A DNA stretch of 26,930 nucleotides from Bacillota bacterium (GTDB lineage: Bacteria > Bacillota > Clostridia > Lachnospirales > Bianqueaceae), in the NCBI GenBank assembly GCA_017467985.1, contig JAFUJY010000157.1, positions 1-26,930 on the forward strand, written 5' to 3'. This document shows positions 7,635-14,827 of the stretch, in pieces (the stretch's first letter is position 1; every line of letters starts with the position of its first letter). A program made the translations under genes and the position numbers. The notes under the pieces are model-generated. The model searched no databases and had not been told where the DNA came from. It saw only the letters and a list, made by a program, of their open reading frames with translations.

Positions 7635-8502
7635 CTATTCTGGAATAATACCATACGGACAATATGATCATTACGCCGCCAAGAATAGTAAGCGGCTTGG
7701 GATACTCCGCAAAAACAGGGATTGCGATCAAAGCGGCAACCACCGGCTCCAGCAATTTTGATGCGGAAACAAAGGACGGAGAAAAATACTTAAGGCACCA
7801 ACTGAAGATACTGTGCCCAAGTATGGTGGAAAATATGGCAAGCAGCAGTCCCACCAGCACCGATACTCCACCATACCCCACAAGGGAAGTATGAGTCACT
7901 CCGCAAAACGCCACAAGGCAGACCGCGCAGGACAAATATACAATATATGTATACACTGTCGTAGACGTATTTTTTCTCACCACATTGCCCAGAAGCATAT
8001 ACACCGCCACCGCAATGGCTGACAGCAGCGACAACATGTCGCCATACAAATGTCTTCCACTGCCGCTATCGGATACTGCAATCACCGTACTGCCCAAAAA
8101 CGCACAGGCGATGGTCATTACCGCTTTAAAAGACAACTTACCCTTTAAGAAAATACAGTACCCCAACGACACCCAGATCACTTCCGTACACACCAGCGTG
8201 GTAGAGCTGGCCACCGACGTATGCGCCAGGGATTCAAACCACAGAACAAAATGTATGGCAAGAAAAACGCCCGACAAGATGGATATTCCCACTACCCGCC
8301 AAGATGTACCGCCCAGCTCACGCCGGGTTTCTTTTTTTAGCAGAACGGAGGGCGTCATAAGCAGAACCGTCCATAACAAACGATAAGCCGCCGTAACCCC
8401 GGAAGGCGCCGATGACAGCTTCACAAAAATAGAAGATAAAGAAATTCCGATAACCCCAATTCCAATCATGATGATTGGATATTTTTTTATAAAATCCATC
8501 AT
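7621..8502 (-). CDS. EamA-family (DMT superfamily) permease
   Basis: A 293 aa integral membrane protein with about ten hydrophobic segments arranged as two EamA repeats. The first half carries GIGVIGISLSSIFVKLSSAP and SVASSTTLVCTEVIWVSLG; the second carries SKLLEPVVAALIAIPVFAE followed by LTILGGVMIILSVW, the usual C-terminal EamA signature. DMT members export or import small metabolites and amino acids; the substrate is not predictable here. The start is ATGATG at 8502/8499, preceded by AGGGGGT. It lies 55 bases downstream of queT, across a weak hairpin, so it may be partly cotranscribed with the long minus-strand operon. Confidence 0.88.
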   Translation of the reverse strand: MMDFIKKYPIIMIGIGVIGISLSSIFVKLSSAPSGVTAAYRLLWTVLLMTPSVLLKKETRRELGGTSWRVVGISILSGVFLAIHFVLWFESLAHTSVASSTTLVCTEVIWVSLGYCIFLKGKLSFKAVMTIACAFLGSTVIAVSDSGSGRHLYGDMLSLLSAIAVAVYMLLGNVVRKNTSTTVYTYIVYLSCAVCLVAFCGVTHTSLVGYGGVSVLVGLLLAIFSTILGHSIFSWCLKYFSPSFVSASKLLEPVVAALIAIPVFAEYPKPLTILGGVMIILSVWYYSRIEKPL

Positions 8503-8518
8503 GACCCCCTGTTAAAAC

Positions 8519-8553
8519 CAAAGGTCTGCGAAAACCAGTTTCACAGACCCTTA
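8519..8553 (-). terminator. probable leaky terminator after queT
   Basis: The arms at 8523-8533 and 8539-8549 form an 11-bp stem with one G-U wobble when read on the minus strand. The following tract is TTTGGTTTT rather than an unbroken T run, so termination may be incomplete. Confidence 0.6.
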
Positions 8554-8557
8554 CTTC

Positions 8558-9061
8558 TTATATCAACAACTGTTTCAAACCCGTTTTTTCCACGAATGCA
8601 GCCAGTGACAGCCCCAATCCGTAGCACATAACAAACTCACCAATGCCCACCGACAAGGCCGCTGCACCGAATCCGGCCCAGCTCAGCCCCTCTGGCAAGA
8701 ACCAGGCGATCTCCAAGCCCACAATCAGAGCGTTAGCCAGGACCGTTCCTGCAGGAGCTAACCAGCGATACTGCCGCACATAGCGACAAAATATGGAGCC
8801 CAGCAGCGTGGCCACTGTCCCGCACAGCACATCCACCATACCAAAAGGACTGCCCAGGTTGCCGATAAAGCACCCGATGGCCAATCCCGGAATGGCTGCC
8901 GGTGTAAACATGGGCAGGATGGTCAGCGCCTCCGAGATACGAAACTGGATCTCGCCATAGGCCAGGCCCATTACCGATGACACATAGGTCATGACTGCAT
9001 ACAGGGCGCCAATCACGCCCGCTTGTGCCAAATAACGAATCTGCTTTCTTCTGTTGTCCAT
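8558..9061 (-). CDS. queT: QueT-family queuosine-precursor transporter
   Basis: A 167 aa membrane protein that would act as the substrate-binding S component of an ECF-type transporter for a queuosine precursor (preQ0/preQ1). The family signature GEIQFRISEALTILPMFTP is present at about 36-54, followed by AAIPGLAIGCFIGNLGSPFG and GTVATLLGS. About five to six hydrophobic segments span the protein. The ECF energising module is not in this window and is usually encoded elsewhere and shared. The start is ATG 9061, ten bases after GGGAGA (9072-9077). That GGGAGA lies within the tail of a preQ1-I riboswitch, which agrees with the assigned function and implies translational repression when precursor is abundant. 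Confidence 0.93.
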   Translation of the reverse strand: MDNRRKQIRYLAQAGVIGALYAVMTYVSSVMGLAYGEIQFRISEALTILPMFTPAAIPGLAIGCFIGNLGSPFGMVDVLCGTVATLLGSIFCRYVRQYRWLAPAGTVLANALIVGLEIAWFLPEGLSWAGFGAAALSVGIGEFVMCYGLGLSLAAFVEKTGLKQLLI

Positions 9062-9071
9062 AAATTTTACA

Positions 9072-9118
9072 TCTCCCGTAGTTTTGTTTTTTCGGTCAGG
9101 ATGGTTTCGAACTGACCG
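9072..9118 (-). promoter_or_regulatory. preQ1-I riboswitch controlling queT
   Basis: Read on the minus strand, P1 is CGGTCAG (9118-9112) with CTGACCG (9099-9093), seven perfect pairs. The loop TTCGAAACCATC (9111-9100) gives the GTTCGAAACCATCC string I recall from the preQ1-I consensus. The A-rich tail is AAAAAACAAAACTACGGGAG, in which GGGAG is the Shine-Dalgarno sequence of queT. This is the compact aptamer with an H-type pseudoknot, in which ligand binding hides the ribosome site. It begins 13 bases after the pepC stop, and no separate promoter is seen. Confidence 0.88.
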
Positions 9119-9130
9119 TTTTGCCGATTC

Positions 9131-10471
9131 TTACAGAGTGGCCAGAGATCCCATGGGATCCCAGGGCTCCAGAGCGATCGGCTCGCTCTCAAACTGCGCC
9201 AACTCCTCGTCGGTCAGATACTTGCGGTTCACAACCACCTGGTACATATACTCGTCGAACCATTCGTCGCTCATCACATAGTATCCGTCCTTGCCGGCGT
9301 CCTTACCCCAGCTGTTTTCCACACGCCAGCGGTTAGGCTTGTTATTGTCGTCCAGATTCACACCGGTAAATACCATAGCGTGGGTCATCAGACTCTGACC
9401 GTAATCCAGACGCTGAGCCTTATCCAGCTTCCACTCTGTGTCAAACAGTTCGTCCGTCTTCAGCACGTTCATGTCCATAATACCGTCCTGACGGATGGAG
9501 AACGCACCTACATCACAGCCAAACCAAACGGGCTCGCCATCCAGCATCTGGGCAATGGCCACACGCTTCAGCACATCAATGGGTGCATTCAGATAACGCA
9601 CGGGACGGCCGCCGCGAACGCTGCCCAGGAACTTTACCGTATAAGAATGTCCATAGGGCTTGTCGGCGGTGGGCGCATTGATCAGGCTCACATAATCGTT
9701 CAGGTTCAGCTTGACATATTTTTTATAAAACTCCTGAGGAGTAATGGCAGTCTCACGAATAAATTCGTCATCCTTATTGCGCACTTCAAATGTAAAGCTC
9801 TTAGGAGGCTCACCCAGGCAGATACACAACATACGGTAAATGGTGCTCATCATTTCGTCCTTCTGGGCACGCAGTTCTTCCATGGATACGCCATTCTTAT
9901 AGTCCTGGCGCAGCACGCAGGCATACTCACGGAGCTTGCGGGTCATCCAGCTTACCATCTCCCGGGTAGCGGAAGAAGAAATGGACTCAGGCATGGCATC
10001 CTTGGGAACCACACCGTATTTATCCACCAAACCACAGAACATATCCCACTGACCACCATCGTTTAAGGGAGCGGACAGCAAATAGGCAATCAAACGGCCC
10101 TCTGTGGGCTCATCCAAAGTCTCCAGGATACTCTCCAAGAAATAATTGGCCTTTTCCAGCTTGTCAAAAAACAGGGGATAACTCTGGGACAGTTCAAAGG
10201 TCTCCAGATTCAGGTTCTGCATCACCTGGAAACGCATGGTATTCAGAGCTGCGAACATCCAGCAGCGGCCACTGGCCTTCTGATTGGTGATCTCACCCTG
10301 CTTAATCTTTACAGAAAATTGATGGCGTTCCGTACGGAAAGCTTCATTGTTAATGGCAGACACATTCACGCCATTTGCCACAACCGCCCGCATAGCCACG
10401 CGATTGGCCTTGTTGGCCTTAAACTCCTGCTCGAACTGATCCAGCATATCTTGTGTAATCATTTCTTTCAT
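9131..10471 (-). CDS. pepC: aminopeptidase C (C1B papain-like peptidase, bleomycin hydrolase family)
   Basis: A cytoplasmic cysteine aminopeptidase that removes N-terminal residues from imported peptides; family members form a hexameric barrel with the active sites inside. Cys70 in QKASGRCWMFAALN, His364 in MTHAMVFTGV and Asn386 in RVENSWG form the papain triad, and their positions agree with lactococcal PepC. The C-terminus EPWDPMGSLATL is the family tail that reaches into the active-site cleft. The 446 aa length is normal. The start is ATG 10471 with AAGGAG upstream. It lies 14 bases after the stop of the MATE gene and 69 bases before queT, in the same operon. Confidence 0.96.
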   Translation of the reverse strand: MKEMITQDMLDQFEQEFKANKANRVAMRAVVANGVNVSAINNEAFRTERHQFSVKIKQGEITNQKASGRCWMFAALNTMRFQVMQNLNLETFELSQSYPLFFDKLEKANYFLESILETLDEPTEGRLIAYLLSAPLNDGGQWDMFCGLVDKYGVVPKDAMPESISSSATREMVSWMTRKLREYACVLRQDYKNGVSMEELRAQKDEMMSTIYRMLCICLGEPPKSFTFEVRNKDDEFIRETAITPQEFYKKYVKLNLNDYVSLINAPTADKPYGHSYTVKFLGSVRGGRPVRYLNAPIDVLKRVAIAQMLDGEPVWFGCDVGAFSIRQDGIMDMNVLKTDELFDTEWKLDKAQRLDYGQSLMTHAMVFTGVNLDDNNKPNRWRVENSWGKDAGKDGYYVMSDEWFDEYMYQVVVNRKYLTDEELAQFESEPIALEPWDPMGSLATL

Positions 10472-10485
10472 TATGTATACTCTCC

Positions 10486-11898
10486 TTACAATTTAATTTT
10501 TGTCCATTCTCCGCCCTTAAATCGTCGGAAGAACAGGAACAGTCTCAAATACTGGTCCACCAGCATGGACAACCAAGCACCAATCAGCCCCAGGCCCAAA
10601 GGATAGGCCAACGCCCATGCCAAAATAGGACGAATCAAACCAATGCTCCAGGCAGAGCACATGGCTACGAACTTGGTGTCGCCCGCACCACGCAGACTAC
10701 CGGAAATAATTACCTGAGAGGTCTGAGCGTGGGTTACGCAGGCAATCATGATCAGCAAAACGCCGCCATTTAGAATTACTTCAGCTTCATCCGAGAACAG
10801 CCCCAATATCTGATAACGGAATATAATCAGCAAAATCGCCAATACCGTGGAACAAACCACAGCCATTCGCTGATTAATGCTGGCATAAAGCCTTGCCAGG
10901 TCCGGACGCTTCTATCCCAGACTCTGACCAACCAGTGCAGAGGAGGCAATATTGAAACCGTCGCCCACACCAAAGGAAATGGTCATTACATTCATACAAA
11001 CCTGATGGGTGGCGAAGGCCAAGGTTCCCAGACCGGCCACGATCTTGGCGTAGGAGAAGAATCCCACACGCATGAACAGCTGTTCCACAATGGCACCGGA
11101 AGACACCTTGATGACTGCCCCCATAGTAGGCTTATCCCAACGCCACTTGGCATCGGAGAAGATACTCAGAAAACTATTCTCTGACTTATGACAAACAGAA
11201 TACAGAGACATACAGAAGGCTACCACATAACCTGCGCTGGTGGCCACAGCCGCGCCAAATACGCCCCATTTGGGGAAGAACCAGTGACCATTAATCAGGA
11301 AATAGTTCAGGATAATGTTCACAATATTGGCGGTCATGTTACTGCGCATGGAAATCTTCGTATTACCTGCGCCACGCTGGGCAGCATTGATGGTCAGGCT
11401 CATGGCATTGAAGAAAATACCCAGCATGATCACCCGGAAATAGGTCATGGCGTCTTGCAGATAATCATCATTGGCACCGGCAAACCGCATCAGCGGCTCA
11501 CTGAAAATCGTACAAATGGTGGCCAATGTGATAGAGATTAGGCCACACACCATCATACACTGCTTCAGGCATCGGTTCGCACCATCCCGGTCTCCCTGAC
11601 CTTTTCGTCGTGCCACAACGGCAATAACACCGGAGTTCAGTGAGAAAATCAAGGACAGCACAATCATACGGGGCTGGCCCACAATACCAACCGCCGCCAC
11701 GGCTTCTTCACCCAGTCCACTTACCATCAGGGTGTCCACCAGATTCACCATTGCCATCAAAACCGCTTCCACGATGGAGGGCCATGCCATATTGATGGCC
11801 CGCTTGTAACCTTCTTTACTTGTAGGAATGTCCCCCAGACGATCCCTTTCTTTCACCATATACTTCGTAGAAAAGAATCGCGTTAATACATTTGTCAT
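10486..11898 (-). pseudogene. MATE-family efflux transporter interrupted by an in-frame TAG
   Basis: The first open part (11898 down to 10915) encodes 328 residues of a MATE/NorM-type multidrug antiporter, including AINMAWPSIVEAVLMAMVNLVDTL-type helices and QRGAGNTKISM. It stops at TAG (10914-10912) after SALVGQSLG. The very next codons, in the same frame, continue the family motif as KRPDLARLYASINQRM and then 125 more residues with further hydrophobic segments, ending at 10486. The joined length of about 469 residues plus the stop position is normal for MATE. One base change, for example from CAG, explains the break. Either it is a recent nonsense mutation, a sequencing error, or a readthrough site. 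Other genes in the window end normally in TAG. It lies 31 bases after the SufB-like gene. Confidence 0.88.
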
Positions 11899-11929
11899 TT
11901 CGTCGCCTTTCTGTCCAGTAGCCCTTCGG

Positions 11930-12850
11930 TTACTTCAAAAATCCCTGGATGATCCACTCTTCCGCTTCTTTTTCGGTCAGACCCAGACTCATCAGCTTCA
12001 TCAACTGCTCACCGGCAATACGTCCAATGGATGCCTCATGAATGAGCTGCGCATCCAAATGATTGGCGTGTACCTCCGGCAGGGCGCTTACTTTACCATT
12101 GTCCATCAAAATCGCGTCACACTCAGAGTGACCGGCACAGGCATTATTCCCATTCATCTTGGAATCAAATACCTGCACGGACTCGTCAGTGGCGACGGAT
12201 CTTGAAATCAGACGGGCACTGGAACCGGCACCGTCCAGATCCACGCTGAATGCAGTCTTGGCAAACTGCTTGCCGTGGGTCAGGATCTTCTCCCGGATCA
12301 CAATGCTGGCCTTGTCCTTCAGCACCGCCTTGGACACACGATTGGTGGAGTCTACACCTCGAATCTGAGTGGTTTCGATCTCCATATAGCTGCCGGGCTC
12401 GCAGTACACCTCCGTCTCCGGATTAATAATGCGCTCACCCGTGCCTTCACCGGAACCCACATGCTTTTCCAGATACAAAACCTTAGAGTTCTCCCCTAGG
12501 AAGAAGCGATGAATACCATGATGTTCCGAGGCATCGCAGCCATTGGAACAGACAGAACATCCGGCAATGATTGTTACATCCGCACCCGGCTCAATGTAAA
12601 AATCATTATATACCAAATCATAAAAACCACTGTGGGTTACCAGCGCAGGGATAAATACTTCTTCCTTCTGGGCGGCGCTGGCCACACGAATATCAATACC
12701 CGGCTTATCCGTCTTGGTAATGATCTGGATATTCTTGGTGTTGCGCCGTCCCGCGGAGGATCCGTCAGAACGGATATTATATGCTGCATTCTCCGGAATG
12801 TCGGTACGATCCGTCACTTCCTGCAGCATCGCTTTTACGTTTGCTTCCAT
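11930..12850 (-). CDS. SufB/SmsB-type Fe-S cluster assembly scaffold (short form)
   Basis: A 306 aa beta-helix scaffold of the SufB/SufD family, expected to form a complex with the SufC-type ATPase encoded just upstream and to assemble Fe-S clusters in the cytoplasm. The C-terminal half carries GHSECDAILMDNG with Cys244 (equivalent to E. coli SufB Cys405), HANHLDAQLIHEA with Glu272, and GLTEKEAEEWIIQGF. The N-terminal half has an unusual Cys cluster (Cys98, 101 and 105) followed by HHGIHRF. It is far shorter than E. coli SufB and no SufD, SufS or SufU is present, matching the minimal two-gene SMS layout described in archaea and some Clostridia. The start at ATG 12850 is supported by AAAGGA; an open frame extends upstream to 12949 into the repeat array but lacks a ribosome site. 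Confidence 0.9.
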   Translation of the reverse strand: MEANVKAMLQEVTDRTDIPENAAYNIRSDGSSAGRRNTKNIQIITKTDKPGIDIRVASAAQKEEVFIPALVTHSGFYDLVYNDFYIEPGADVTIIAGCSVCSNGCDASEHHGIHRFFLGENSKVLYLEKHVGSGEGTGERIINPETEVYCEPGSYMEIETTQIRGVDSTNRVSKAVLKDKASIVIREKILTHGKQFAKTAFSVDLDGAGSSARLISRSVATDESVQVFDSKMNGNNACAGHSECDAILMDNGKVSALPEVHANHLDAQLIHEASIGRIAGEQLMKLMSLGLTEKEAEEWIIQGFLK

Positions 12851-12897
12851 TATACTATTCCTTTCCTGTGTGCTGGCATACTGTTTTTGTAGTTTTG

Positions 12898-13126
12898 GAT
12901 TGCCATTTTGCAACCCTTTTTCCCAGTTTTGGGTTGCCACGCACACCATTTTTGCAATTTTCAGTTGCCATGCATACCATTTTCACAATTTTCGGTTGCC
13001 ATGCACACCATTTTCGCAATTTTCGGTTGCCATGCACACCATTTTCGCAATTTTCGGTTGCCACGCACACCATTTTTGCAATTTTCAGTTGCCATGCACA
13101 CCATTTTCACAATTTTCGGTTGCCAT
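12898..13126. repeat. 31-bp tandem repeat array between smsC-like and smsB-like genes
   Basis: Units beginning GTTGCC start at 12933, 12964, 12995, 13026, 13057 and 13088, exactly 31 bp apart, with a truncated copy at 13119 and a degenerate one at 12898. Variation is mainly C/T or G/A at a few fixed positions (CATGCACACC versus CACGCACACC; CGCAA versus CACAA). Because 31 is not a multiple of three, every frame is visited in turn, which creates spurious open frames. The array lies inside the operon, in the leader of the SufB-like gene. Confidence 0.95.
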
Positions 13127-13132
13127 CTGGCA

Positions 13133-13192
13133 GGAATACCTCGCTTTTGCGAAGCAAAATCGGCGGCCCTCAGGCCGACGAAGAGGTATTCC
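13133..13192. repeat. nested palindromic element able to form a three-way junction
   Basis: The outer arms GGAATACCTC (13133-13142) and GAGGTATTCC (13183-13192) pair perfectly. Inside lie two further hairpins: TTTTGC/GCAAAA (13145-13150 with 13154-13159, loop GAA) and 13161-13168 with 13173-13180 (GGCC stems, loop CTCA, one mismatch pair). The composition is more GC-rich than the adjacent array. It may be a dispersed intergenic repeat of the REP/hairpin type, but only one copy is in this window. Confidence 0.85.
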
Positions 13193-13193
13193 G

Positions 13194-13222
13194 ATAATTA
13201 ATCAGCATCGCTGATTAATTAT
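13194..13222 (-). other. AT-rich 13-bp hairpin spanning the SufC-like stop codon
   Basis: The perfect 13-bp arms at 13194-13206 and 13210-13222 enclose the 3-base loop ATC and include the stop codon (13217-13215). On the minus (sense) strand no T run follows, so it is not a canonical terminator for the operon. On the plus strand a short T run follows but no gene ends there. It may stabilise the 3' end of the SufC-like message. Confidence 0.7.
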
Positions 13223-13937
13223 TTTTATCCTTCGGACAAAATGCCCGGCTTTCTTCATACATCAATGTGGGCAGCACCTCTTCTCTGGGGCCTGCCTTGC
13301 GCACCTGACCATTGGCCAACACGATGATGTCGTCGGCAATGTTCAAAATACGCTCCTGGTGTGAAATAATCAAGATAGAACCATGCAGCTCCTCCTGCAG
13401 ATGTTCGAAAATACCAATCAAATTGCGGAAGCTCCACAGGTCGATACCCGCCTCAGGCTCATCAAAAATGGACAGCTGAGCACCCCGGGCCAGTGCAATG
13501 GCAATCTCGATACGCTTGATCTCACCGCCGGAGAGGCTGTCATTTACCTCACGGTCAATGTAATTGGCCGCACACAGACCAACCTCCACCAAATATTTAC
13601 AAGGATCCTCATTTTGGTCCATCTTCTTGCCGGAGGCCAACTCCAGCAGGTCGCGAACGGTAATTCCCTTAAAGCGCACCGGCTGCTGAAAAGCAAAGCT
13701 AATGCCCAGCTTCGCCCGCTCGGTAATGCTCTTATTTGTAATATCCTCTCCATTATATAAAATCTTTCCGGAGGTGGGCTGCTGCAGACCGGCGATGATG
13801 CGAGCAACCGTGGACTTACCGCCGCCATTGGGGCCGGTAATGACCACAAAGCGATCATCCGGAATGGTAAAGCTAACATCCTTCAAGATGTCCTCATGGC
13901 CTCCTGCGGAAAAACAGATATTCTGAAGTTCCAGCAT
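13215..13937 (-). CDS. sufC: SufC-type ATPase of Fe-S cluster assembly
   Basis: A 240 aa ABC-type ATPase without membrane domain that energises the SufB-type scaffold. Walker A is GPNGGGKST (35-43), the Q-loop is FAFQQPVRF (81-89), the ABC signature is LSGGEIKR (135-142), Walker B is LSIFDEPEAGID (155-166) and the switch His193 is in IISHQ. EPEAGIDLWSF, in place of the EP(T/D)SGLD of importers, is typical of SufC. The start is ATG 13937 preceded by AAAGGATGA. It is the first gene after a near-consensus promoter and heads the minus-strand operon. Its partner follows after a 364-base block of structured and repeated DNA. Confidence 0.94.
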   Translation of the reverse strand: MLELQNICFSAGGHEDILKDVSFTIPDDRFVVITGPNGGGKSTVARIIAGLQQPTSGKILYNGEDITNKSITERAKLGISFAFQQPVRFKGITVRDLLELASGKKMDQNEDPCKYLVEVGLCAANYIDREVNDSLSGGEIKRIEIAIALARGAQLSIFDEPEAGIDLWSFRNLIGIFEHLQEELHGSILIISHQERILNIADDIIVLANGQVRKAGPREEVLPTLMYEESRAFCPKDKNN

Positions 13938-13995
13938 TAAAAAATCATCCTTTCTAAATATATATTAATGTAGAAATTTTCCCATCATATGCAAT

Positions 13996-14025
13996 ATTAT
14001 ACTTCTTTTTGGGGATACTTGTCAA
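13996..14025 (-). promoter_or_regulatory. near-consensus promoter of the Fe-S assembly operon
   Basis: On the minus strand TTGACA (14020-14025), an 18-base spacer and TATAAT (13996-14001). Both hexamers are perfect. Transcription would start around 13988, giving a leader of about 50 bases. No IscR/SufR-type operator is recognised. Confidence 0.85.
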
Positions 14026-14077
14026 CCTTTTAACGCAAATGGCTTTCATCTTCCCGTTTTGTTATTCTTTGTACATG

Positions 14078-14111
14078 AAAAAGGAGTCCCGTCCTCGGAC
14101 AAGCACTCCTT
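14078..14111 (-). terminator. terminator downstream of the lipoprotein remnant
   Basis: The arms AAGGAGT (14081-14087) and ACTCCTT (14105-14111), with a short inner GTCC/GGAC pairing, are followed on the minus strand by a T run (complement of the A run at 14078-14082). It insulates the sufC promoter from transcription arriving from 14677. Confidence 0.65.
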
Positions 14112-14114
14112 CCT

Positions 14115-14242
14115 ACATAGAATTTTTGCAATTTTGTACTGCACCGCAGTATATTTTCACGGATTTTCTATAACATTGCAGTACATTATCTGCATTTTCC
14201 TATGAAACCACAGTACATTTTCTGCATTTTTGTATTCCTTAT
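14115..14242. repeat. degenerate tandem repeat of about 32 bp, about four units
   Basis: Units beginning CAGTA start at 14147, 14179 and 14211, exactly 32 bp apart, and a more divergent unit (ACATAGAATTTTTGCAATTT) precedes them from about 14115. Shared words are CAGTACATT and TCTGCATTTT. There is no coding frame. This array fills most of the non-coding stretch between the remnant at 14270 and the terminator at 14078. Confidence 0.7.
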
Positions 14243-14269
14243 GAATTTGATCCTACAACATTGACTTCC

Positions 14270-14677
14270 TCATGCAATATCATCTCCGCCGCAAAAAAGA
14301 ACCGTACTGTTCCAGGACTCCCCCCATTCTTCTATCTCTATGGCTTTTTCAAAAAGAGTCTCACCTTCCAGTGTTTTCGCCCAATATATCATTTGCTCAT
14401 TTTCTTCATATACATTTAAGCCACTTGGACTCGGCGAAACCCAAGCGTTACATGTCTTATCGTTATGCAAACACTCCGGTTTTCCACATAAAACCCCACC
14501 GATCTCATTCACTTTATCATAGTACCCTATATAATTAGAAAAGAAACCACGGAAATACAGAACATCTTCTGTTTCATCCAACGCCCCTGCGCCTTTACAA
14601 TAGGCATTAACCCTATCATACTCTCCAAGAAACTCATCTGTATCAAATCGGCTTTCTGCAAGATATGTACCCTTCAA
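14270..14677 (-). pseudogene. N- and C-truncated remnant of a probable Cys-motif lipoprotein
   Basis: The 135-codon open frame contains LYFRGFFSNYIGYYDK, VLCGKPECLHNDKTCNAW and QMIYWAKTLEGETLFEK, a pattern I associate with larger extracytoplasmic lipoproteins of Clostridia of unknown function. Here there is no signal peptide or lipobox: the frame opens with TTG (14677) directly after an in-frame TAA and has no ribosome binding site. It ends after CGGDDIA, where a one-base shift would extend the frame by about 15 codons. The most likely reading is a decayed fragment. A TTGATG-N17-TATAAT box lies so close upstream (14682-14710) that the TTG would coincide with the transcription start. The family assignment is from memory of the motif, not a search. 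Confidence 0.55.
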
Positions 14678-14681
14678 TTAT

Positions 14682-14710
14682 ATTATAATACACTTCACCT
14701 CGTGCATCAA
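14682..14710 (-). promoter_or_regulatory. promoter-like sequence facing the lipoprotein remnant
   Basis: On the minus strand TTGATG (14705-14710), a 17-base spacer and TATAAT (14682-14687); a second TATAAT overlaps at 14677-14682. It is good in sequence but so near the open frame that any transcript would be leaderless, so it may be a chance AT-rich match or a relic. Confidence 0.4.
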
Positions 14711-14759
14711 TTGCTTTACATAAATTTAAACACAAAAATGAATTTTTTCTCCCCGCAAC

Positions 14760-14788
14760 TTGCAAATTTGACCAAAAAAGTTTATAAT
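14760..14788 (+). promoter_or_regulatory. promoter of the beta-lactamase-fold gene
   Basis: TTGCAA (14760-14765), a 17-base spacer and TATAAT (14783-14788), 39 bases before the ATG at 14828. The hexamers and spacing equal those of the pectin operon promoter at 4753-4781. A TTGACC lies inside the spacer but is too close to the -10. Confidence 0.7.
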
Positions 14789-14827
14789 ATGAGCACAACA
14801 CAATATAAATAAGAAAGGATTTTTGCT

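Noticed and set aside
10912..10914. Reassignment of TAG to an amino acid in this organism
   Set aside because: Another gene here (the EamA permease) ends in TAG at its natural length, and no other internal TAG is seen in conserved genes.
12851..12949. N-terminal extension of the SufB-like protein into the repeat
   Set aside because: The extension is repeat translation (MVCVATQNWEK), lacks a ribosome site, and the ATG at 12850 has AAAGGA at suitable distance.
12898..13126. Possible CRISPR array
   Set aside because: The units are contiguous with no unique spacers, and no cas gene is present. The same holds for the arrays at 1996-2113 and 14115-14242.
12714..13214. Overlapping open frames of 72 to 166 codons on both strands across the 31-bp repeats
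   Set aside because: The translations are the same repeat read in three frames, with no ribosome site or family resemblance. They arise because 31 is not a multiple of three and the unit has few stops.
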